Assembly: GCF_010723575.1 (NCBI RefSeq)
Contig: NZ_BLKZ01000002.1
Span: forward strand, 682,001-746,000
Length of the DNA: 64,000 nucleotides
Reading direction: 5' to 3'
Origin: Mycobacterium bourgelatii
Lineage (GTDB): Bacteria; Actinomycetota; Actinomycetes; Mycobacteriales; Mycobacteriaceae
The notes under the pieces were generated by a model. The model was not told the DNA's origin and did not search any database. It was given only the letters and a program-made list of their open reading frames with translations. Shown in pieces: positions 42,344 to 50,211 of the stretch. The translations under genes and the position numbers were made by a program. Numbering within the stretch: the first letter of the stretch is position 1; every line of letters begins with the position of its first letter.

Positions 42344-43468
42344 ATGGACTTCAATCTGACCGACGAACAAGAACTGCTGCGTGACGGGCTGACGAAATTC
42401 CTCGCCGTCCGCTATGACCTCGAGAAAAGCCGCAGGGCGGCCAAGACGGGCATCGGCTGGCAGCCCGACATCTGGCGCGGGTTCGCTGGCGAATTGGGCA
42501 TCCTGGGCGCCACGCTGCCCGAGGATTTGGGCGGAATCGGTGGCGGCCCAGAAGAACTCATGGTTATCACCGAGGCGCTCGGTCACGCGCTGGTGGTCGA
42601 ACCTTACGTCGAAACGGTGGTCGTAGCCGGTGGGCTGTTGCGCCGTGCCGGCGGTTCGAGGGCTACATCGCTGCTGGAACAGATCATCTCGGGCAGTGCC
42701 GTTGTGGCGTTGGCTGCCGCCGAACCCGAATCCGGTGATCGGTGGCAGGACATCTCCACGCGGGCCGGACGTGAGGGTGACGGTTGGGTGCTGAACGGCC
42801 GCAAGATAATGGCAGTGGCGGCGCCACTGGCGGAACACCTGCTGGTCACCGCCCGCACCCCAGACGTCGACGGAATCTCACTCTTTCTTGTTGATGTCGA
42901 CGCAGCCGGCATCGAGATGCACTCGTATCGCACCATCGACGACCGGCGCGCTGCCGACATCGAGTTCAACGACGTACGGCTTCCGGCCGACGCATTGCTC
43001 GGCGAGCAGGGCCAGGCGTGGCCGTCGCTGAGTCGAGCGCGTGACGAAGGCGCTGCGGCGGTCTGCTCCGAAGCGGTCGGGTGCATGCGAAAAGTGTTGG
43101 CGGACACCGTCGAATACTGTAAGCAGCGCCAGCAGTTCGGACAGCCCATCGGCCGTTTCCAGGTGCTGCAGCACCGCATGGTCGACATGTACATGGAGCT
43201 CGAGCAGTCCGTCGCCGCTGTCTATCTCGCGATCCTGAAGCTCGACGCCGACGAGGCGACCCGCGCCCGCGCGGTGTCGGCCGGTAAGGCGACCGTCGGC
43301 CGTGCGGCGCGGTTCATCGGCCAGCAAGCCGTGCAACTGCACGGCGGGATGGGGATGACCGAGGAGTTGGCCATCGGCCACTACTTCAAGCGGCTCACCG
43401 CCATCCAGTACGAGTTCGGAACCACCGACCATCACATCGCTCGATACGCCGAGCTGACCAAGACGTAA
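42344..43468 (+). CDS. fadE: Acyl-CoA dehydrogenase, second subunit of a FadE pair
   Basis: A 374-residue acyl-CoA dehydrogenase-like protein: MDFNLTDEQELLRDGLTKFL, GILGATLPEDLGGIGGGPEE, VEYCKQRQQFGQPIGRFQVL, VQLHGGMGMTEELAIGHYFK and a C-terminal QYEFGTTDHH. The FAD-binding surface of the middle domain is less conserved than in its neighbour. It abuts the first FadE with no gap and is surely co-translated. Such unequal pairs typically share one active site per alpha-beta pair. Confidence 0.85.
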   Translation: MDFNLTDEQELLRDGLTKFLAVRYDLEKSRRAAKTGIGWQPDIWRGFAGELGILGATLPEDLGGIGGGPEELMVITEALGHALVVEPYVETVVVAGGLLRRAGGSRATSLLEQIISGSAVVALAAAEPESGDRWQDISTRAGREGDGWVLNGRKIMAVAAPLAEHLLVTARTPDVDGISLFLVDVDAAGIEMHSYRTIDDRRAADIEFNDVRLPADALLGEQGQAWPSLSRARDEGAAAVCSEAVGCMRKVLADTVEYCKQRQQFGQPIGRFQVLQHRMVDMYMELEQSVAAVYLAILKLDADEATRARAVSAGKATVGRAARFIGQQAVQLHGGMGMTEELAIGHYFKRLTAIQYEFGTTDHHIARYAELTKT

Positions 43469-43580
43469 CCCCGGCCCGCGCACCGCAACCGCCCGTCTTC
43501 TTCGCTGTGACGCATGGGACTTGAGGGACATTGCTATCGGCCTCGGTCACGATGGTCACGACCATTGAGGTCGTGGACGG

Positions 43581-43931
43581 TCAGGCCTGCCGGTAGAACA
43601 CGTCGCCGTAGACGGAAATCGTCGTCTGATTTATCCACAGCACGTTGAAGTAGACGGGCGACGGCGTCCGAGTCTGGCTGCTGAGGATCGTGAGGATGCC
43701 GCCGCGGGACGACGGGTTCCACGAGCAGGGACCGGAGGTGGTTGGCATACCTGCCCCATCCGCCAGGGAACAGCCGTTCGCGCTCACCAGCAGTTGCTCG
43801 GATCCAGTTTGGTTGACCCAGAAGCCAACCGGCGCCGCGGCATCCGCGTGAGCGATACCGGCAGAAGCCGCGAACAAACCGGCGGCCAAACCCGCGACCC
43901 AACTCGCGACAGTGACCAACTTCTTCATCAT
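43581..43931 (-). CDS. Small secreted protein
   Basis: A 116-residue protein from ATG 43931 (AGGGAGAA ribosome-binding site). The N-terminus MMKKLVTVASWVAGLAAGLF followed by AASAGIAHADA is a clear Sec signal peptide with an AHA-DA cleavage site. The mature part (about 85 residues) has two Cys (SANGCSLADG and SGPCSWNP), likely a disulfide, and many beta-prone residues. It resembles small mycobacterial exported proteins of unknown function. It is alone between convergent and divergent genes. Confidence 0.7.
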   Translation of the reverse strand: MMKKLVTVASWVAGLAAGLFAASAGIAHADAAAPVGFWVNQTGSEQLLVSANGCSLADGAGMPTTSGPCSWNPSSRGGILTILSSQTRTPSPVYFNVLWINQTTISVYGDVFYRQA

Positions 43932-44046
43932 TTCTCCCTTGGCAGCGGTGGACACGCTTAGATTCGCCAACGCTGCTCGACGGATGCTTGATATTTCCTT
44001 GGCGAGGACGGTTACCTCGCCCACGTTGCTGGCATGATGTTTGACC

Positions 44047-45165
44047 ATGTCGACCGAGGTCGCTTCGCCCGTCCTTGTCCGGTCCGATCGGATCTTGCTG
44101 ATCCTCTCGGTGGCGTTGACGTTGGGTGCGGGGTTCGCTCATTACGGCGAGTGGAACTCGGTGCTGAGGTTCCTTCTCGCAGCCGCGGCGGTCGGTGTAC
44201 TCGCGTCGGTGGTGGGCCACAGCGTGGATCAACTCGGCGACCGCTTCGGGCCGGGTGCCACCGGCGTTCTGCAGTCGGCCCTCGGTAATCTTCCGGAGCT
44301 CTTCATCTGCATATTCAGTCTCAAGGCCGGACTTGTCGACGTGGTTCGCGCTGCGCTGGTCGGGTCGATACTGGCCAACCTCCTGCTCGTGCTTGGGCTT
44401 GCCTTCGTGGCCGGCGGCCTACGCCACGGCACCCAGCAACTCGGTTCGGCCCGCGCCCGCTCCATCACCGTGCTGATGCTGTTGTCGGTCACGGCGATGT
44501 CGATCCCGTCCGTGGCGCACTGGATCCACACTCCGGCCTCCGAACATGAGGACGCCTTCTCGCTGATTGTGTCGGTGCTGTTGCTCGTCCTGTTCGCCCT
44601 GAACCTGCCGGCCTCGCTGCGCCGGGATACCGACGAGGCCGGCCCGGCCGACGAGGCCGATCCCGGCAACGGGACCACCGAGCCCGAAGAGGGCGCACAC
44701 CCAAGGTGGCCGATCTGGTTGGCCATTGGCATGCTGGCCGTCGCCAGTCTCCTCGCCGCCTTCGTGTCGGAGTGGTTCGTCGATGCGCTTCAACCGGCGA
44801 TGGACTCAATGCACATCTCCCAGGCCTTTGCAGGTCTGGTCGTGGTCGCGATCGCCGGCAACGCCGTCGAGAACGTGGTCGGTGTCCAACTCGCCGCCAG
44901 TGGCAGGTCGGCCTACGCCTTCGCGGTGGTACTCAACTCGCCGATTCAGATCTCACTGGTGCTGGCCCCGCTGCTCGTGCTCATTTCGCAGATCGCCGGC
45001 CTGACCACGTTGACGCTGGTCTTCAGTCCGATGCTGGTGGCCGCCCTGATGTTGTCGGTGGTGCTCGCCGCATTCATCTACTTCGACGGTGAGTCGAATT
45101 GGCTCGAAGGCGCCACTCTCGTTGTGCTGTACGGGATCATCGCGACGGCGTTCTGGTGGGGCTGA
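44047..45165 (+). CDS. Ca2+/cation exchanger (CaCA superfamily, CAX/ChaA-like)
   Basis: A 372-residue membrane protein with about 10-11 hydrophobic segments in two halves. The alpha-repeat ion-binding motifs are GNLPELFICIFSLKAG (about 79-94) and GNAVENVVGVQLAASG (about 278-293), each with the essential acidic residue, as in CAX exchangers. A hydrophilic acidic loop (DTDEAGPADEADPG) joins the halves. It probably exports Ca2+ in exchange for H+. ATG 44047 is preferred to TTG 44041. The SDR gene starts two bases after its stop. Confidence 0.85.
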   Translation: MSTEVASPVLVRSDRILLILSVALTLGAGFAHYGEWNSVLRFLLAAAAVGVLASVVGHSVDQLGDRFGPGATGVLQSALGNLPELFICIFSLKAGLVDVVRAALVGSILANLLLVLGLAFVAGGLRHGTQQLGSARARSITVLMLLSVTAMSIPSVAHWIHTPASEHEDAFSLIVSVLLLVLFALNLPASLRRDTDEAGPADEADPGNGTTEPEEGAHPRWPIWLAIGMLAVASLLAAFVSEWFVDALQPAMDSMHISQAFAGLVVVAIAGNAVENVVGVQLAASGRSAYAFAVVLNSPIQISLVLAPLLVLISQIAGLTTLTLVFSPMLVAALMLSVVLAAFIYFDGESNWLEGATLVVLYGIIATAFWWG

Positions 45166-45166
45166 C

Positions 45167-45898
45167 TTGCAGGGCAAGATCGCGTTGGTCACCGGCGCTT
45201 CGTCGGGCTTGGGCGCGGAAACCGCCCGCTTGTTTTCTCAAAGGGGCGCAACCGTTTTCGGAATAGCACGAGACGCCGATCGGCTGGCCGAGGTCTTCGC
45301 GGACGTCGACGGCGGTGCATACGTCTCGGTCGACGTGAAGTCCTCGGGGGCCTGCCGCGCCGCCGTCGCGACGTGTGTCGAACGGTTCGGCGGACTCGAT
45401 GTGCTGGTCAATATCGCTGGGCGGCACCAGATGCGCCGGACCGAGTCGATGAACGACGAGGACTGGGAGGAAGACCTGGCGGTCAACCTGAGCGGACCGT
45501 TCTATCTGTGCCGAGCCGCGCTGCCGCATCTGCTGGCCCGCGGCGGCAACATCGTCAACGTCGCCTCCATCGCCGGTGTGGAGGGCCAGGCGTATTCGGC
45601 CGGCTACTGTTCCGCCAAACACGGGCTGATCGGGCTGACCCGGGCCTTGGCCGTTGAATACACCGCAGATCGGTTGCGCGTCAACGCAATATGTCCCGGG
45701 GGCATGCTGACGCCACAGATCGAGAATTTCAGCGCCCCGGAGAACCCGAACTACGACCTGATCATGCGCTCGGCCGCACCGCGCGGCATGATGCGGCCCC
45801 ACGACGTCGCCAATGTCATCGCGTTTCTGGCCGGCGACGAAGCCGCGGCGATACATGGCGCCGTGTACCGGGTCGACAACGGCAAAGGTGCGGGCTGA
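45167..45898 (+). CDS. Short-chain dehydrogenase/reductase
   Basis: A 243-residue classical SDR that starts at TTG 45167, two bases after the exchanger stop. TGASSGLG cofactor motif (about 9-16), NIAG in VLVNIAG, catalytic Ser in VVNVASIAG-like VNVASIAG, Tyr-x3-Lys in YCSAKHG, and ICPGGMLTPQ. The Arg after the second strand (GIARDADR) suggests NADP(H) is possible. It shares the transcript with the exchanger, although no functional link is obvious. Confidence 0.85.
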   Translation: MQGKIALVTGASSGLGAETARLFSQRGATVFGIARDADRLAEVFADVDGGAYVSVDVKSSGACRAAVATCVERFGGLDVLVNIAGRHQMRRTESMNDEDWEEDLAVNLSGPFYLCRAALPHLLARGGNIVNVASIAGVEGQAYSAGYCSAKHGLIGLTRALAVEYTADRLRVNAICPGGMLTPQIENFSAPENPNYDLIMRSAAPRGMMRPHDVANVIAFLAGDEAAAIHGAVYRVDNGKGAG

Positions 45899-45906
45899 GC
45901 CGGGTG

Positions 45907-46572
45907 CTACTCGTCGGCGACGAGAACGTCCATGCAATAGGTAAGGGGCGGTTCGGGGAAGTCGACCGTCTGTTGCTCCTCGCTGCACAGACTGGGGTCG
46001 TCGACGCCGTCTTGCCGGAGTGCGACCCTGAAGGTCGGTTCGGTGCTCAGAACCGAGGGTTTGCATTCGGTCGCCTTGAACATATGCGAGACGAGGTCCT
46101 GGGTGTAGCAGCTGCTGACGGTCAGGTTGTCCTCCAAGCAGAGACCGCTGCCGCCACCTTCCAGGGTCCCGTAGTTGGCGTTGGGGCAGTTCTTGGTGCC
46201 GGTGTACTTCTTCGCGACTTTCGACAGCGCGGTCGGTGACGAGCACGGTTCGACCTTCACTTCGTCGGGCGTGACGACGATGCCGGTCTTGGAGAGATTC
46301 AGGCAGGTGCCGACGGCGTAGTCGAAGCCGTGGCTGTGCGACCCGTGGTGGCTGGGCTTGTTCAGCACCAGACGCGCGCCCACCTTCACCGCAACCGCCA
46401 GCACGATCACGGCTAGCGCCGCAAGGACTTTCTTGCCCACCGCGCTCTTCTTGGGCGCCGGTGCCGGCGGGGGAGGGGCGTATTGCGGAGGTGGCGTGTA
46501 TTGCGGAGGCAGCGGGTAATTTCCCGGCGGAACCGCCGACGATGCGGGGACGTTCTCGTCGTCGTCAGACAT
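45907..46572 (-). CDS. Pro-rich single-pass membrane protein with a Cys-rich extracellular domain
   Basis: A 221-residue protein from ATG 46572 (MSDDDENVPASSAV). The cytoplasmic N-terminus is proline/tyrosine-rich (PPQYTPPPQYAPPPP), then KKSAVGKKVLAALAVIVLAV forms one membrane helix (about 45-65), followed by an extracytoplasmic domain with eight Cys (for example VGTCLNLS, VEPCSSP, TKNCPNANYG) that likely form disulfides. The LppU/SCO0607-like type of actinobacterial septum- or envelope-linked proteins has this plan. Function is not known. Confidence 0.65.
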   Translation of the reverse strand: MSDDDENVPASSAVPPGNYPLPPQYTPPPQYAPPPPAPAPKKSAVGKKVLAALAVIVLAVAVKVGARLVLNKPSHHGSHSHGFDYAVGTCLNLSKTGIVVTPDEVKVEPCSSPTALSKVAKKYTGTKNCPNANYGTLEGGGSGLCLEDNLTVSSCYTQDLVSHMFKATECKPSVLSTEPTFRVALRQDGVDDPSLCSEEQQTVDFPEPPLTYCMDVLVADE

Positions 46573-46656
46573 CTGAACCTTTCGCGCCATGGTCGGCGCA
46601 CTGCGGTTCTCGCGCCTGCCGGGAAGCAGCCTAACCGTCGAAGCCGCGGAACGCAG

Positions 46657-47319
46657 CTATCTTGCCGAACGGATGCCAGGGCTCGCCACGGCCGTGGCGC
46701 AAGTGCTTTGCTCACCCGACTTCAGCTGTGGCAGTAGATACTCCAGCTGGCCGACTTCCTCGATGTTGTGTTTGACCCAGGCCCGCAACATGTCGTCGGG
46801 CAAGCGGCGGCAGGCGATTCGGTTGACCGGCGCGTAGAGCGGTGTGCGCGCCCCGACGTCGAGCACCGTGACGTAGTGCGTGCCGTCCGAGCATGCCGAC
46901 CAGGTGTGCTCGAGCTGGAAGACGATGACCCCGGCGACCCGTTCGACAAGACGGATGCCCGTCTCGTCCAGCTTCTCCACTCGGTCCACGATGTCTACCT
47001 TGTATTCGGGTCGGGCGCCAAAAGCTTCGACGATGTGGAAGCGTGCGCCCTCGCCCGCACCGCCGCCCGGCGCCTCGCTGGCCAGGTCCCAGTGAATGTG
47101 ATCGAGCGGATGCCACGCGAGGTAGCGGGGAACGATCTCACCGCCGTACGACATCGTTCCGCCGATGTGGGTGAACCAATCGAGCAGCATCTCCGGTGTG
47201 ACGCCGGGCAGCATCCGGTGGTCGATCGTTACCCGACGGCGGTGATGCGGAGCCTTCGTGAAACGCACCGTCGCGGTGTCGACGGAACGCAGCGGATACA
47301 AGACGGGCAAGCCGGACAT
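46657..47319 (-). CDS. DAPG hydrolase-like (phloretin hydrolase family) protein
   Basis: A 220-residue protein with features I associate with the 2,4-diacetylphloroglucinol hydrolase family (Bet v1-like fold): HRMLPGVTPEMLLDWFTHIG, YLAWHPLDHIHWDLASEA with His and Glu residues that can hold zinc, and a late HNIEEVGQLEYLLPQL. Such enzymes cut C-C bonds of acylated phenols. ATG 47319 (MSGLPVL) is preferred to the longer MEVA start at 47331, which would overlap an operator. It is divergent from a TetR gene that shares two identical-type operators with it, so it is probably the repressor's target. Confidence 0.6.
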   Translation of the reverse strand: MSGLPVLYPLRSVDTATVRFTKAPHHRRRVTIDHRMLPGVTPEMLLDWFTHIGGTMSYGGEIVPRYLAWHPLDHIHWDLASEAPGGGAGEGARFHIVEAFGARPEYKVDIVDRVEKLDETGIRLVERVAGVIVFQLEHTWSACSDGTHYVTVLDVGARTPLYAPVNRIACRRLPDDMLRAWVKHNIEEVGQLEYLLPQLKSGEQSTCATAVASPGIRSAR

Positions 47320-47330
47320 GGCGACCTCCA

Positions 47331-47348
47331 AGATACGGTACCGTTTCT
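47331..47348. promoter_or_regulatory. TetR-type operator 1
   Basis: AGATACG-GTAC-CGTTTCT is an 18-bp near-perfect palindrome with one mismatch, 12 bases upstream of the DAPG hydrolase-like start. It has the same half-site CGTTTCT as operator 2. Confidence 0.65.
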
Positions 47349-47374
47349 CCAGAGCACGTTACGATGTGGCTCTA

Positions 47375-47392
47375 AGAAACGCAACCGTTTCT
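47375..47392. promoter_or_regulatory. TetR-type operator 2
   Basis: AGAAACG-CAAC-CGTTTCT is a perfect 18-bp palindrome, 14 bases upstream of the TetR start. The centres of the two sites are 44 bp apart, about four helical turns. Confidence 0.7.
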
Positions 47393-47406
47393 CGGAAGGA
47401 ACTTTG

Positions 47407-47985
47407 ATGCGGCGGCGGCATGGTGCGGAATTAGATGCGGCGATCAAGGATGCGGTACTGCGTCTCGTGGGCGAGCACGGCGCCGCCGGCGTCACGATGG
47501 AGGCCGTCGCCAGTGCCGCGGGCACCAGCAAGGCGGTGTTGTATCGGAGGTGGCCCGACGGTCGGGCGCTACTTCGCGACACCTTGTTGGGCATCGCCGT
47601 CGGGGCGATTCCGCACGAGGACACCGGCAGTTATCGCGAGGATATGCTGGCGATCCTGCGCGGTTGGGCGGACTTGTTCACCGGCCCGCAAGCCGCTGCC
47701 ATCCGTGCCGTAATCGCAACGGCCGCACACGATTACGAGCTCGCCGAGTCTTTCCGTACCGAGGTCATCGGCTGGCGCAAGAAGGAGATGTCAGAGTTGC
47801 TCGCTCGGGGAATCGCCCGCGGCGATGTGCGTCCGGACGTACCCATCGAGATCGCTCGCGAGTTGGGGCAGAGCGTGCTCTGGCACCGCCTGCTGGTGAC
47901 GGGCGACCCGATTGACGACGAGCTGTGCGTGAAGCTCGTCGACGAGGTGCTGGTGCCTTTCGTCAGGCCGCGTCCGGTCGGTTGA
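47407..47985 (+). CDS. TetR-family transcriptional regulator
   Basis: A 192-residue regulator. The N-terminal helix-turn-helix is clear: VLRLVGEHGAAGVTMEAVAS followed by AAGTSKAVLYRRWPDGRALL. The C-terminal domain (about 75-190) has the helical ligand-binding plan of the TetR_C_16-like group. ATG 47407 follows GGAAGGA. Two 18-bp palindromes in the divergent 87-base gap are its likely binding sites, giving control of itself and the DAPG hydrolase-like gene. The ligand may be a phenolic compound. Confidence 0.85.
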   Translation: MRRRHGAELDAAIKDAVLRLVGEHGAAGVTMEAVASAAGTSKAVLYRRWPDGRALLRDTLLGIAVGAIPHEDTGSYREDMLAILRGWADLFTGPQAAAIRAVIATAAHDYELAESFRTEVIGWRKKEMSELLARGIARGDVRPDVPIEIARELGQSVLWHRLLVTGDPIDDELCVKLVDEVLVPFVRPRPVG

Positions 47986-48058
47986 CGCACCCGGGCGCGC
48001 GCGACCGACGGGAGCATATTCGGCCCCTGCCGTCGTGATCCCGATCACAGTTTATAAA

Positions 48059-48096
48059 ATGAAACAAGTCAATCATATCTGACGTGATAGTTTCAT
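48059..48096. promoter_or_regulatory. AT-rich region with an inverted repeat upstream of whiB4
   Basis: ATGAAAC (48059-48065) and GTTTCAT (48090-48096) are inverted copies 24 bases apart in unusually AT-rich DNA between 48049 and 48100. This is the probable promoter/operator zone of the WhiB-like gene; no precise -10 was assigned. Confidence 0.4.
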
Positions 48097-48168
48097 ACCT
48101 AGGTCGCAGGCGCCGCAGGAGGGGAGTCGGCGCCGCGGCCGGGGACGAATCGACGGGAGGTCAGCGTC

Positions 48169-48561
48169 ATGAAGCCCAGGCCCGACGAGAATCGTGTGAC
48201 GCTAGGCCGACCAGTGGGAACCCGCCGGGCCGCCAGAAGCGCCAACCTGCTCGCCGTCCAGGACTCGGCGCCCACTGGTGACGAGCCGGGACGCATTGCC
48301 TGGGTGTCTCAAGCCCTCTGCCGCGAAACGGATCCCGACGAACTCTTCGTACGGGGCGCCGCGCAACACCAAGCGGCGGCGATCTGTCGGCACTGCCCGG
48401 TGATGCAGGAGTGCGCAGCAGACGCCCTGGACAACCGGGTTGAGTTCGGTGTCTGGGGCGGGATGACCGAGCGCCAGCGCCGGCAACTGCTCAAGCGACA
48501 TCCCGAGGTCATTTCCTGGACGGATTACTTCCGGCACCAGCAACTCCGGCGGCCGGGTTAG
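48169..48561 (+). CDS. whiB4: WhiB4-like iron-sulfur transcription factor
   Basis: A 130-residue WhiB protein. The 4Fe-4S ligands are C51, C73, C76 and C82 (LCRETDP, CRHCPVMQEC), followed by the VWGG turn (GVWGGMTERQRRQLLKRHP) and a basic tail. The stretch around the cluster is very close to M. tuberculosis WhiB4 (Rv3681c) as I remember it, including DELFVRGAAQ and DALDNRVEFGVWGG. WhiB4 is an oxygen- and redox-sensitive DNA-binding protein. The N-terminal extension has the basic patch GTRRAARSANL. An orthologue or paralogue of whiB4 cannot be separated without genome context. Confidence 0.8.
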   Translation: MKPRPDENRVTLGRPVGTRRAARSANLLAVQDSAPTGDEPGRIAWVSQALCRETDPDELFVRGAAQHQAAAICRHCPVMQECAADALDNRVEFGVWGGMTERQRRQLLKRHPEVISWTDYFRHQQLRRPG

Positions 48562-48675
48562 TCGCTGGGCGCTAAAGGTTTGGCCACGTTCCGGTGTCGG
48601 CCACCGCGCCGTCCCGGTTCTGCATGGGTCCGGCCCCGAGAATCCGAGACATGATGCAATCGCGGAAGCCCGGCG

Positions 48676-50127
48676 TTGGCGCGTGAGATTTCACGCCAGA
48701 CGTTTCTGCGGGGCGCCGCTGGAGCGATAGCCGCCGGCGCCGTCTTCGGGTCGGGCCGACTCGGCTCGGTGCTGGCCACCGCCGATCCGAACCCCGTCGG
48801 GTTGGAAACCCTTTCCGCCGCACTCAGTAGGCCGGTGTTGTTACCCGGTAGTCCCGAATTCGGCGCTGCCAAACAAGTTTTCAATACCAACTACAACGAC
48901 TCGACTCCGACAGCGATCGTCACCCCGACATCGTCGGCGGACGTACAGAAAGCGATGGCGTTCGCCGCCGCGCACAACCTCAAAGTCGCTCCGCGTAGCG
49001 GTGGGCACTCTTACGTAGGTGCGTCCACGGCCAACGGCGCCTTGGTCTTCGACCTCCGCCAGCTGACGGGCGATATCAACTACGACGCGGCCACCGGACA
49101 CGTCACCGTGACGCCGGCGACCACCTTGTATGCGTTGCACCAGACGTTGGCCGGGGTGGGCCGCGGCATCCCAACCGGGACCTGCCCGACCGTCGGTGCC
49201 GGCGGGCATGCACTGGGCGGCGGCCTGGGTGCGCACTCCCGGCATGCGGGCCTGTTGAGCGACGCACTGGTGTCGGCGCAGGTGGTGCTGCCCGGCGGCC
49301 AAGCGGTGACTGCGTCGTCCGCCAGCCAACCCGACCTGTTCTGGGCGCTACGCGGCGGCGGTGGCGGCAACTTCGGGGTGACGACCTCGTTGACCTTTGC
49401 CACCTTTCCCACCACCGAGTACGACGTCGTCAACCTCAACTACCCGCAGCAGTCGTTTGCGCAGGTTCTCGTCGGTTGGCAGAACTGGCTGCGCACCGCG
49501 GACCGCAACAGTTGGGCGCTGGCCGACAGCACAACCGACGCGATGGGCTCGCACTGCCGCATCATGGCGACCTGCCCCGCCGGATCCGGCAACAGCGTGG
49601 CGAGTGCCATCGTCGCGGCCGTTGGCAGTCAGCCGTCCGGCACCGAACAACACACCTTCAACTACTTGGACTTGGTGAACTATCTGGCGGTCGGGAATCT
49701 CAATCCGTCGCCGCTCAGCTATGTCGGCGGGTCCGATGTGTTCACGACGATCACGCCGGCCGCCGCTCAAGGGATCGCCGCGGCCGTCGACGCCTTCCCG
49801 CGCGGGGCCGGTCGGATGTTGGCGATCATGCATGCGCTTGACGGCGCAATGGCCACGGTGGCACCGGGAGCCACGGCGTTTCCGTGGCGGACGCAGTCCG
49901 CGCTGGTGCAGTGGTACATCGAACCGGCCGGCTCTCCGGCCGCAGCCACCAACTGGCTCAACGCGGCACACAAAGCGGTGCAACCATATTCGGTCGGCGG
50001 CTATGTGAACTACCTGGAAGCCGGTCAGCCGGCCGCACGCTACTTCGGCTCCAATCTCCCCCGGCTGGCGGCTGTCCGGCAGAAGTATGATCCGGGCCGA
50101 ATCATGTTCTCCAGCTTGAATTTCTAA
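48676..50127 (+). CDS. Exported FAD-linked oxidoreductase (berberine-bridge-enzyme family)
   Basis: A 483-residue protein from TTG 48676. The N-terminus REISRQTFLRGAAGAIAAGA resembles a Tat-type signal but has RQ rather than RR. The FAD-binding PCMH domain shows VAPRSGGHSYVGASTANGAL, where His can be the covalent flavin site, and GTCPTVGAGGHALGGGLGAH. The C-terminal BBE motif is VNYLEAGQPAARYFG. Oxidoreductases of this type oxidise alcohols, sugars or alkaloid-like rings; the substrate is unknown. It is close to a conserved M. tuberculosis family member, possibly Rv1774 (from memory). Confidence 0.8.
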   Translation: MAREISRQTFLRGAAGAIAAGAVFGSGRLGSVLATADPNPVGLETLSAALSRPVLLPGSPEFGAAKQVFNTNYNDSTPTAIVTPTSSADVQKAMAFAAAHNLKVAPRSGGHSYVGASTANGALVFDLRQLTGDINYDAATGHVTVTPATTLYALHQTLAGVGRGIPTGTCPTVGAGGHALGGGLGAHSRHAGLLSDALVSAQVVLPGGQAVTASSASQPDLFWALRGGGGGNFGVTTSLTFATFPTTEYDVVNLNYPQQSFAQVLVGWQNWLRTADRNSWALADSTTDAMGSHCRIMATCPAGSGNSVASAIVAAVGSQPSGTEQHTFNYLDLVNYLAVGNLNPSPLSYVGGSDVFTTITPAAAQGIAAAVDAFPRGAGRMLAIMHALDGAMATVAPGATAFPWRTQSALVQWYIEPAGSPAAATNWLNAAHKAVQPYSVGGYVNYLEAGQPAARYFGSNLPRLAAVRQKYDPGRIMFSSLNF

Positions 50128-50211
50128 CCGGCGCTTCGAAAAATCAATTGACCGACCGCTGGTCGGATGTCATCGTGAACGGTCGCTTTGACCCCTACCA
50201 ACACTAGAACG

